From Asterias amurensis (taxonomy: Eukaryota > Echinodermata > Asteroidea > Forcipulatida > Asteriidae), in assembly GCF_032118995.1 (NCBI RefSeq), contig NC_092653.1:23517202-23581201 (forward strand): DNA of 64,000 bases. Reading direction: 5' to 3'. Below the pieces are notes generated by a model that was given only the letters and a program-made list of their open reading frames with translations, searched no databases and was not told the DNA's origin. Positions 40,101 to 49,018 of this stretch are shown here, one piece after another. How positions within the stretch are numbered: position 1 is the stretch's first letter; every line of letters starts with the position of its first letter. The translations under genes were made by a program, and so were the position numbers.

Positions 40101-42098
40101 TTGTAAGTTTATCACAATTTAGAGCGGGCCGTTGCTTGCGTAAGAGCCTTGGACAAGGCTAGGTCAAACCCTGATTAGGAATACCCAAACTGCAGGTGAT
40201 TCCACACTGAGGTCACTGGATTTAGAACTGTTATGTAATGTTTTGGTCTACTATGACAGGAAATGACTACTTTTGTACTTGTATCATCAACAACATTGAA
40301 CAATAGCTCAAGCACAAATCAGGCCTCATTATTTCATTCTTCCAATGGCAAGGCAGTTGCTCCTTGGTATTAAAGGGTATTTCAACAAAAAATATGAAGT
40401 ACACACCTGGAATATTTATAATCAGTATAGCAGTTTATCAATCAGAATATGCTATATAACACAAACACATTTTTAAAGAACAAATACTTACAAATATTCA
40501 ATACAAGTTGATTTTAAGGTGTTGGTTTATTTTAAGGTGTTAGTTTATTTAAAGGTGTTTACAAAAAACTCAGCTTTAATACCGGGTATACCTAGTTCAA
40601 GGATAGATTCAAACTGTACCTTAAGAATTTCAATTTCTTTCTCTGGCATGGTCTGCGACTTTGATAACTTCTTCTTGTTAATGCACTTGATTGCCACAAC
40701 CTCGTCTGCTCTCTGTCAAATAATCACACACAAAACTACAATACTCAAAATGATACGAAAATAGCACATTGAGTGAGCAAGGCATGCTGGGGGAAAAATG
40801 GCGCAGCGAGATGGATTGTCCCAAACTCTGGTGGAACGGTAATATCAGTACAAAATCAGGCGGGACTAGAATGGCGCAACAAAGAAAGTTAATCTTGGTG
40901 ATGCATTAATTTGATTTATAATATAGGCACCTCATCTCTTTTCTAATTGTGACACAAGAATATTTGGTTTGCATACAAATTGCTTTTAGTTTACCTGTGC
41001 ATAAGGTTTATCGCGATTCAGAAACGCAATGCATTGTGGGAAGGAATATGGGGCGGTTTCTATGCAGTTTCTATGACTTGCGCACGCAACGCCTATACCT
41101 TTGTGTGGGTTCAACAGCGCCCTCTCTTGATATTTTGCTATTCGCGATAAACCTTATGTACAGATGTAGCTAGTACTAGTATAGTAGTAGTTTGAACCCG
41201 GCTTAAACTTAACTTTAGTTTAAGCATTTGAAATTCAAAAACAAAGACTTCTACCTCCATGATAAAACCAAAATACAATTACAATATTTTAAAAGGGTAA
41301 CAACGTATGGAACGAAAATAAATGTGTCTCTCGTCTCACCCAAACTATACAAACCAACTTTACTTTTTTTTTTAAATCTAAATCTAATAGTAATATAATA
41401 TCTAGGGCTAGGGTAGACCCAGTAACTGGGGCGCTGTACTCCTTTTCAACAATTTTTGACTTTATCTGTCGTACTGGGCGCTGTACTCCTTTTCAACAAT
41501 TTTTGACTTTATCTGTCGTACTAGCTAGTACGACAGATAAAGTCAAAAATTGTTGAAAAGGAGTACAGCGCCCCAGTAGCTAGTACGACAGATAAAGTCA
41601 AGGATAACTTTCCGTATGGCGCCACCACTTTTTCACTCATTTTTACAAAAAGGGATATATCAATCAGGTAAATTAGATACTATATTATTTTATTTCGAAT
41701 GAAAAAGTGGTGGCGCCATACGGAAACTTTTCCAAAGTCAAAAATTGTTGAAAAGGAGTACAGCGCCCCAGTTACTGGGTCTAGGGCTAAGGCTATTTTG
41801 TAATCTGATATGTCTGATATCAGATACATAATAAAACAGCAGCTGCAATATTAGTATCGAGAAACGACTTCTTCAATTCACACTGGAAAACATATAACTC
41901 TTCAGATTGTGTCACAAAGTAACATTAAAGTACTAATTAATTAGTTATTTGAGTTTGACTTTGACAATGAATTGTTGAACTTAAATGGTCAAAAACAAAA
42001 TTGTTTACCTGTTTTCTCTTGCCTCTGAAGACAACTGCAAATGCCCCATGACCGATTAGGTCTTTCTTGTTGTACTCAAAATCTCCAACGTTTTCCAT
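17247..42098 (-). CDS. ULK: ULK1/2-type (Atg1) autophagy-initiating Ser/Thr kinase, last codons not found
   Basis: I trace 24 exons in unbroken phase: 42009-42098, 40620-40712, 40017-40058, 33588-33657, 33026-33076, 32061-32183, 30046-30119, 29468-29628, 28859-28941, 27848-27901, 27085-27338, 26654-26684, 26276-26333, 24227-24349, 23755-23902, 22635-22725, 21941-22141, 21561-21694, 20962-21163, 20154-20350, 19418-19584, 18992-19110, 17931-18124, 17247-17337 (at least 950 residues). ULK phosphorylates ATG13, FIP200 and Beclin-1-complex partners to start autophagy. The start at 42098 ([18 protein letters not shown]) matches the family start; an in-frame ATG at 42122 adds eight residues. Domain order is kinase, Ser/Pro-rich spacer, EAT/MIT. 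The 31-nt exon ([10 protein letters not shown]) corresponds to DFVMVPAQF of human ULK1 and is needed to keep phase. It is close to full length, since human ULK1 is 1050 residues. One orthologue of ULK1 and ULK2 together is the likely status. Confidence 0.95.
22210..22365. mobile_element. CAGGCCTG-ended dispersed repeat, copy 1
   Basis: Bounded by CAGGCCTG at both ends, which is its own inverse. Inside are TTTAAAAGGGCAAGG and CAAAGGGCAC motifs shared with 34079-34254 and 36779-36954. It lies in a ULK intron. Confidence 0.6.
25494..25745. mobile_element. MITE with GGGCCCAAT termini, copy 2
   Basis: Starts GGGGCCAATTTCATAGAGCT and ends CAGCTCTATGAAATTGGGCC. The interior resembles 12151-12396 (TGACTGGTATTTAGCTGTTG against TTACTGGTATTTATCTGTTG). 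It lies in a ULK intron. Confidence 0.75.
26111..26239. mobile_element. MITE built on CTACAGCTACGGCTAGA inverted arms
   Basis: Left GGCCGTGTCTGAAATGGCGA and right CGCTACACGGACATGGCC are inverse to one another. So are the inner arms CTACAGCTACGGCTAGAT and ATCTAGCCATAGCTGTAGCC. It lies in a ULK intron. Confidence 0.7.
28063..28380 (+). repeat. (AAT)n microsatellite joined to a SINE-like dispersed element
   Basis: About 15 AAT/ATA units (28063-28106) lead into ACAGCGCATTTCATAAC and GCGCTTTACATTAGTG, then a segment ending GCTCAAGGACACAAGTGTCA. The same microsatellite-plus-GCGCTTTT design appears at 26835-26945. It is a common dispersed element in marine invertebrates, inserted here in a ULK intron. 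Confidence 0.55.
31212..31990. repeat. Tandem duplication of about 400 bp in a ULK intron
   Basis: Unit 1 starts AAGGCTGATAATAGATTCAG (31212) and unit 2 starts AAGGTTGATAATGGATTCAG (31612). Shared blocks in the same order include TGCTGGAAA, AAGCTCACCTTGG, CACGTTCATG, CACAATCTTACATCAT and CATGTTTTACATGATG. Divergence is moderate, with small indels. The duplication is not coding on either strand. Confidence 0.8.
34079..34254. mobile_element. CAGGCCTG-ended dispersed repeat, copy 2
   Basis: CAGGCCTG at both ends encloses TTTAAAAGGGCAAGGGCACC, then GGAAATTGTAAATTTCTACT, with TTCAAGGGCACCAAGGCAAT near the right end. It closely resembles the 176-bp copy at 36779. It lies in the large ULK intron. 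Confidence 0.7.
34855..34983 (-). repeat. tRNA-derived SINE-like piece
   Basis: On the minus strand, GAGCGCCGGCACG is followed by GGTCGTTGGTTCAAATCCCG, a T-arm/B-box-like sequence. Next comes CTCTAGTCAATTTTTCTTTG and an unrelated body. The rest of a tRNA cloverleaf is absent, so this is a SINE fragment and not a tRNA gene. More of the element may extend to about 34735. Confidence 0.5.
36779..36954. mobile_element. CAGGCCTG-ended dispersed repeat, copy 3
   Basis: Starts CAGGCATGTATGCTTTGATT and ends ATGTATCAAGCCTG. The body matches 34079-34254 (AGAAAATTGTAAATTTCTAC). The ends are slightly mutated. It lies in the large ULK intron. Confidence 0.65.
40995..41163. mobile_element. MITE with CTGTGCATAAGGTTTATCGCG termini
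   Basis: Left end CTGTGCATAAGGTTTATCGC and right end GCGATAAACCTTATGTACAG are inverse with one mismatch over 20 bp. The body is about 130 bp, GC-richer than the surroundings. It lies in ULK intron 1. Confidence 0.75.
41414..41783. mobile_element. Hairpin element with internal duplication, interrupted by a hAT-like MITE
   Basis: The outer arms start TAGACCCAGTAACTGGGGCG and end with the exact inverse. The 40-odd-base unit containing CTGTACTCCTTTTCAACAAT occurs twice in one orientation, then twice inverted. The last inverted unit is split by the 132-bp MITE at 41602. Flanks GGGCTAGGG and GGGCTAAGG could be a 9-bp target duplication with one mismatch. Without the insertion it would be nearly one perfect hairpin. 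Confidence 0.85.
41602..41733 (-). mobile_element. 132-bp hAT-like MITE, copy 2 (reverse orientation)
   Basis: This is the reverse complement of 8229-8360 with no difference I can see. It is flanked by the 8-bp duplication AAAGTCAA (41594-41601 and 41734-41741), and the target is a unit of the hairpin element around it. Because the split unit still reads through when the MITE and one duplication copy are removed, the insertion order is certain. Confidence 0.85.
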
Positions 42099-42122
42099 CT
42101 TTTCAACCTCAATAATGAACAA

Positions 42123-44719
42123 AGAGGTGCAAAAATGGGACCTAAACTAAGCGGTCATAGAGTTACAAAACAAAGCACAAAGCTTGTTCGCTTTGCTGAC
42201 GGCAAACAGCCCGCCATACAATCGTCTGTCACACTCGGACGGGTGCGCCGTTACTTAAAAATGCTAGTCCATTTTCTTCTTTTTGTTGACAAGGCTGTCT
42301 CGATATGGTTAAATAAATCACTGCTCCAAAGCTACAGCAACATGTTCACATCATCCAACATTCATTTTTGATAAAACGGAGGTCACTTTGGAGAAATATA
42401 CTATAAAAAATTGCAGACGAGTCTCAGTTTTTGCTCTGTTCTAGCCAGCGATTTTGTGGTTTGTTGTCGAATGACGACATCTCGTCATTCGATCCCATGC
42501 ACTTTTGACCTTTTAATATAAACAGGCCAGCTGATTGCTTTATGTATCATCGACTTTTAAAAGGGGCGGCCAAAATGTAAGTATGTACACCAACCGATAC
42601 ACAATCATTGGTTTGGCATCTTTGTCAATAAAATGAATAAAAAAGTCACAAACTTATTGTTAATAAATCTAAATCTTTAAAGATTATGATCAATCCTTGC
42701 AAGACATAGCTTTTTACGACAGTGGTTACGATAATATAAAAATGACACACCTCCTATAAAAATGGTATATCCACTCTGACGTAGGGTTGTTTTGGTGGGG
42801 GCCGAATAGCTCATTATGCAAGAAAAAATAGATCCCATCTTATTATTAAAGTTATCACTTCAGATTTGATAAAGTATTTTTTAACAAAAAATTCTTGAAA
42901 GAAAACACATGTCAACTGCATGTCTTTTATAATTTACTGATTCGTTGAGATTTCCAGCAGAATATGTTCACAATAAACCAATGTTTTGGGCGGATCACAT
43001 TGTTGAGTTTGTTGTATCAATCCATCGTTACTCACACGATATTCAGGGAACCCGTTAAATGCTGAAAAGCACGGGGGTACACACTCTCAAATAAATATGT
43101 ACAAATATAACATTTTTGTCTATAACAAAATTTCGCAAATTAGAAAATTTAACAAATTTCAAAGACAACAAAAAACTAAATAAAAGTGCCAACAACTGTT
43201 TCGTTATTTGTAGTATTAATTAAAATGTAATTTAAATCATATGTTTTACCTCATATAAATACGAGCTGTGCGCCTCATGCTTCAGTCTCTTGCTACGTAT
43301 CCCACGTGGTGGTGATTTTGCTTCTAACTGCTGGAGAATTTTGTGAAAATTCTCCTTTTGGTCGAGGTAAATATAATTTATTTTCACGTAGACGGGTAAC
43401 TTGATATCTATAGTTGATGTTTTTGGTGGAAAAAGTACTTGTCTTTTGTTAAAATTGGCAGAAATTAATGATCTTTGTTGATGGTCACACGTGGCGATTC
43501 TGGGCTGTAGTGTAGGCATTATTGACTGTGTATTGTATTCTGGATTGCTGTTTGTTGTACCATATGCGCATGGTGGAAAGTTGCAACCATGGTGAAGAAT
43601 GGTTCAATCGGTTGTCAATTTCCACGCTTGTTTTATGTCTGTCAAGTACATAAACATTTTTTTGTAGGATTAAACGGCAATTTGAATAAAAAGTCAGAGT
43701 GTAAATGAAACATGTGCACTTTTCTATCTTTGCAACTTTTGATTGAGCAATTTATTTATGTTTTCATCACAACAAAATTAAAACAAACGACATGTCTCAT
43801 TCCTGAAAAACAAACCCGAGTTGTTGGTGTTTACCATGGAGGTCCATGGTGTTTACTGACTGTTGTGCAACACCAACAGCTTGATCCTGCTGAGTGATAT
43901 TGAATACCTAGCCCCAATAATGGTGTCAATACATACTTTTACTTGTCACTCATGTTCAATTTTTGATGGGGTCAATACGACTAGTGGTCTAGTGGTTGAC
44001 TGCATGACTGAGAGAATTGCCTAATAATAAACAGTAAAACTAAAAAGTATACTGCAGCGACACAAGAATCTAGGTTTTATTGTGTAGCTGCAGTAAACAT
44101 TAGGCTAGATTATAATAGGTAAAGCAGTTTCAAAAACATTCAAATACAGTGCAAACACTAAAAATGTTAAGTTAAAGTTGCCTCTTTAAAAATTTTGTAA
44201 ATATGATCGTGTAATCATAGAGCAAGGAACAGAAATACTGTTACATGTACTGTTTTTGTTTATAATATAACTGTGGTCTCTTTTATTAAAGTTTAGGGCT
44301 AACTCATGCTGTGTTATTCTTTTTAATTTCTCCCTTCAGCTTTTCCTGAATGGCACTGCAAATGACAGAGCAACACAGCATCAATGTTTTCCATCAATTC
44401 AGACGAAGACCTCCCTCGGATATACTGAGATTACTATCGTATAGAAACATTGCACCTGTTTATCTATTAAGAAATCAACCTGTCCTAGACTCAAGGACTT
44501 CAGTACAAGACTCAGTTTCCGCTCTTTGAAACGGTCACCCCTAATAGTATATATTTGTGGGGGCCAGGAGGCCTTTTTTGTTACACTTTTGTAGTATTTA
44601 TACGCTTACGATATTCTACATTCACTTCCAATTTGAGTATTTTTTGTGTGGGGTTGCTGAACCCTTATCTGAGAGACATTAAAAAATTAAAGTTAGTTTT
44701 TCAGGAAAAATAGTTAGCC
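42123..44719. promoter_or_regulatory. Divergent ULK/AKAP1 intergenic region with 5' exons
   Basis: ULK starts leftward from about 42.1 or 43.5 kb and AKAP1 rightward from 44.7 kb, so the two share this upstream region. A pyrimidine tract and acceptor-like CCCTTCAG ending at 44339 suggests that the AKAP1 5' UTR contains an intron. CG dinucleotides cluster around 42.2 and 43.5-43.6 kb, against a CG-poor background. No TATA box stands out. Confidence 0.45.
43250..43519 (-). CDS. Candidate upstream ULK exon, open for 90 codons, unrecognised protein
   Basis: An ATG at 43519 (MPTLQPRIATCDHQQ) opens 90 codons ending LYE at a good donor, GAG then GTAAAA. A possible acceptor at 42109-42108 (ATTATTGAG then GTTGAAAAG) would join it in frame to [12 protein letters not shown], giving an N-terminally extended ULK. 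No intervening stop is present. I recognise no domain in it. It could equally be a 5' UTR exon that is open by chance, since fly and human ULK start at the ATG used in the main model. Confidence 0.35.
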
Positions 44720-47700
44720 ATGGCTCAATTGCGTTATACAAAGTATGCCATGGTGTGCGGCACTGCTGCTATAACCGCAGGATTAGTCGGACTTTACTTA
44801 TACAGGAATAAAACAAAGAAGGATAGATCACCGCTTGCAAAGAAAGATCAGGAAAGCAAAACTGACATAAAAGGAGAGAGTTTGAAAGAGGAATTGCCTT
44901 CAGCTGATTGTTCCTCTACCCAGAGAAGTTCCTTGAATGCACAGAGTGAGAAACTTGAGTTTTCGGATGAAGGTCAATCACAGAATGAAGTTGTTCAGAA
45001 AACTATCGCTGAAGAAGCGCAGGACATGTTTGCTTTAATGGACAATGTGAATGATTCAGGGTTTGCAACTAATGCCAATGAGACAGAAACCCTTCCAGTG
45101 GATAAGGTCATTGAGGAGCAAGTCACACAGGCGATTAAAACATCTTTGGAGTCCGCTATCCCTGATAATGGTTTACCAAGCGAGGGGGAGATATCACTTA
45201 CCTTAGATTGGGCTACTGCAACAATGCAGCAAGATCAACAAGAAGCCAAGTCGCCAGTGTCACCAACTACAAGTGTTCATAGTCATCCAGAAGGGTGAGG
45301 GATGTTTTATTAACCATAACCTCCCCAAAACCACTGCCCCAAAACCACTGCCCCAAACCCATCAAAAGGTGTGTTGCTTAATTTTGATAAAAACATCACT
45401 TGCAGTTTTTTTTACTTGAGTGGCTGTTCCTGCCTGACATGAAATCAGGCACACCATCAGAGTCAACATGTTTGTTGCACATGGACGAAAGTACATGTAC
45501 ACTCTAACTTATATTTAGGCTTCTGATGGGTTGAGAATGGTTCGCTGCAAAATTCATAAGATAAGTTTCTAGAATTACATGTAACTGTATGCAGAAAGTC
45601 AATATAAACAAGGGTGTACAAATTCTAAGTAAGGTTTGCGAGAGACATCTGGATAACCTGTTGACTAAATCCATGTGGACTAATCTTTGAAATTTTACTC
45701 TCTCTGTTAGGTCCATGGCTGGATCAGATTTAGGTAGCGAGTCTAACAGCGACAGCTCATCATTTGATAGTGGGCGCTGCACAGGGTCGACAACAAGCAC
45801 AGGAGCAGTGCAGCAGTTGCAGCAGCCTGTTGCTCCTGAAATGCCCACTGTCTACCGGTTTGAATTCCCCGCTGATTTGTGTGGTCGACTCATTGGGAAA
45901 GCAGTAAGTTTTTGTTAAATTTACAAGTTTTGTCTTATTAATGATATGAATGTAAAAACAAGCTTCATGTTCTGCTAGCAGTCGCAACATATTACACAGC
46001 AGTCTCTCCACTTGGTAAAGCGGGCTTATCCATTGCAAAGTATTCACGTTCTTAATACACGTTTTTTGTGTTTTTTTTTACTTCATTAGGGAAAAAACAT
46101 CAAAGGAATCCGGAATCGATCAGGTGCCAAAGTGACTCTTCTTGACATGCCAGAGGACGAAACTCTACAAATCTGTGTTGTTGAAGGTATTTGATAAACT
46201 TTTCTAAATGCTTTCAATAAAGGTGGAAATCAGGTTTTGGTTTACACCATGTGGGTGAAGTCGTTCTCCTTTGTTTGGTCTTTTCAAAAGACCAATACAA
46301 TTTTTTTTAGGAACTAAATCTGATTATGGTTGGTGCATTGTACCAAAATTACCTTTATATACCACAATCCCCAAACCCATATTAAGTATGGATCAATGGT
46401 TCTGCGCAAAGAAATCCAGTGTCTAAGGTCACATTCTGTGCAGGGCAAAGGTTAATGCAATAATTTGTCCACATTTGCTTGATAGGTTTTCAGAGCCAAA
46501 TTGATGCAGCCCTTAAAGATATCCAGCACAAGTTCCCTGCAATCGACACCAGCAAGCAATACATCAAGAGCAAACAAATTCAGCCTGATCTTGTCGCACC
46601 AGAAATATCCACGGTAAGATTAACCTAACCTCTGACCATGTGTCTTTTAACGTTTAAAATGTTTCAATATGATTACTAATCAACGGGGCTGCTTAAGGCG
46701 AAATTAATCTGTGGGAAGCTTAGTAACGATATTGAGAAGGTTTTGAAGAACACATTTCAGTGACAGAAAGACAACAATTCTTATGCCTCATACACGCACC
46801 ACTATTAATGATGTCAAAAGAAGGCACCTGGTTTTTGTTAACAGTTGTAGAATGCTTGTGCACAGGCACATATTTTCATTGTCTGAAGAAAAGGTTGTTA
46901 TATGTTGGTTTTAATTTCCCTCACAGATTCATCTGCATGATGAGATCATCAATGATGTCCTGGTCTCTAGTGTTGTGTCTGCAGGTCATGTCTTCATCCA
47001 GCAGCCAACCCACCCAACATACATGGCTTTACCCAGACTAGACAGCTTCATGAATAACTGTTACAGCCAAGTGGAGATGACACCACCTCTTCCCAGGCCA
47101 ATTGAAGGTACGGATGTGAAATCGGTTTGTTTTTATTGATTCAATTGTACCCTTAAACTACCTTGCATCTTATCATTACAATGCGAAAACTAATTTCTTA
47201 CGACAGTTTTTCCAGTTAAACTGTTAAACAAATGTCAAGTACATCCTTTGCTAAGTAATAAGGTCAGATCTTGAGGCTGTTTACAGAGTCCAGTTGAACT
47301 TTTGAGTGTCTAGCAATATTGGACTGAACATAAGCAGTGATTTAACCTCTTCTCAACACTGTGAAACATCTTTACATGCCTCTTGAACTTGTTTATATAG
47401 TGGGGTTTCTTGCCAAGTGCTAATATTACTGGACAAGTGGTCCAGTGGTTGTCTCGATAATAAAATGTAATAATTGTTACATTTTGCTCTGGTTTTTGTT
47501 TTGTCCAGTTGGTGTTATATGTGCTGCGCCTATAATGCAAGGCTGGTATCGTGCTCAAGTAGTGGACATCTACCCCGACACTGAAGAAGTAGACTTGAAG
47601 TTCTTAGACTATGGTGGCTATGCTAGAACTGATAGCTGTGTTCTGAAGCAGATCAGAACAGACTTTATGTCACTACCATTTCAAGCTACGGAATGCTACC

Positions 47701-49018
47701 TGTCAAATATTGCACCCTTGGCTGGTAAGTGAGACAAGAATATTATATTTCCCCCTTCACACTCGGAATTTAACACTCTTAGCTCTGCATGTAAATATGT
47801 TTAAATACTTGCTGATTAAAACAGCAAAAGTCAAAAGACATAAGGCAGAGAACAACAAATTGTTGAAATCACCGTCTGAGTCATTCTTCAAGGAAAGAGA
47901 ATTTCAGATTGCGCTTCTCATAAAGGCATTTTAGTCTTGGCGAAACTGATGCTTCCACTTTTAGTGTATTTTATGTAAATAGTTTAAAAGTTGCAACAAA
48001 TAGTTAATAACCTGACGTTTCAACGCAAAAGCTTGAAATTTGATAGATTAAATTGTTGTTTTGTTATCGTGGACACGTAAGGTCAGTGGGCTAGGTTGAC
48101 AAACTGCGTGTTTTTTTTTTTAGTCTCTGGCTTTACTTAAATTGCATGTGCTTTTACAATCAACAGATGAGGAAGATTTCTCTGAAACAGCCAGAATCTT
48201 TGTGGAGCAGGTCGCACAGAGTTTTGCAATCTTACAAGGACAGGTGACAAGCTACAGTGAGGATGGAGTACCATTTGTTGAACTTTTCTACACGGACAGC
48301 GAGAGAAGGGTAGGCCATCAATTTTAATTATCGTTTCAGTAGAATAACGTTTTACTGAATACACAATTGGGATGATGATTAAAGAGAAAGGATACCACCC
48401 TCACTATATCGGGGGTGGTAGGCAGCATGTTATAGATAGGACAGCTGCAAGCAGTATGCATGCTAAAGGGTTAAACAGGATAAATAACTTCATATCTTGG
48501 AGAAGGTGCATACATGTAGGAGAACAGCATCTTTCAAAATGCACACTTTCACAAGGATACTATTTTGGACATGAGATAAAGATTAGGTGTACTGGCTCTT
48601 TAAAGTGCCAAGGTAAAGTTTTAGTGTTGACCATTGATTCAAAGCACCCTACCCCAAGGTTTTAGCCAGAATTTGGGAATAGAGTGTCTGGATATTTAAA
48701 AGTTACCAAATTGTGCGTTTACATGTGAAATACATGTTCATGTTTTGTAACAGATAAAACTATCTCCAAAAGACGCCCAGCAACTTGACATATAATCGTT
48801 TTATGTAAGCTCTCTGTTTGTTATCGGTTTCTTTTCCGAATCTTCTTTAATTTTTCTGTTTTTCTGTCTGTCCAATCATTGATCGTCCACAGATTCAGTC
48901 CCTAAACAAGGAGTTAGTCAACCAAGGATTGGTCATGTGGTTTGAAGACAGCATCGAAATGCCATCATTGTCGTCCGAAAACACCAGCCTTGTAACAGAA
49001 GAGCTTATTACGGAATAG
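44720..49018 (+). CDS. AKAP1: AKAP1, mitochondrial A-kinase anchor protein with KH and Tudor domains
   Basis: Eight exons in continuous phase: 44720-45294, 45711-45903, 46090-46186, 46486-46613, 46927-47107, 47509-47724, 48167-48309, 48893-49018 (552 residues, TAG at 49016). Residues about 10-28 form a hydrophobic anchor (AMVCGTAAITAGLVGLYLY) followed by RNKTKKDR, the layout of a mitochondrial outer-membrane signal anchor. A KH domain follows, with RFEFPADLCGRLIGKAGKNI carrying the GxxG loop. The Tudor domain has ICAAPIMQGWYRAQVV and VDLKFLDYGGYAR, against ICAAP.. WWRAQVV and VEIRYVDYGGYKR in human AKAP1. AKAP1 tethers PKA, mRNAs and other partners to mitochondria. It is shorter than human AKAP1 (903) because the N-terminal linker is reduced. 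A possible PKA-binding helix lies near residues 129-148. Confidence 0.93.

Larger units (their letters stand above)
28859..42098 (-). other. ULK: ULK kinase domain exons
   Basis: Exons 1-9 encode the catalytic domain. They contain the glycine loop GHGAFAVVF, catalytic Lys in [12 protein letters not shown], Glu in KEIEILK, and [14 protein letters not shown]. Then come [16 protein letters not shown] at the hinge, catalytic loop [24 protein letters not shown], activation segment [19 protein letters not shown], and [17 protein letters not shown]. All catalytic residues are present, so the enzyme should be active. The 6.4-kb intron between 33658 and 40016 splits the domain before the hinge. Confidence 0.95.

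Noticed and set aside
45504-46047. Minus-strand frames of about 95-114 codons over AKAP1 exon 2
   Set aside because: They are antisense to the coding exon, which fits AKAP1 in sequence, phase and splice sites.
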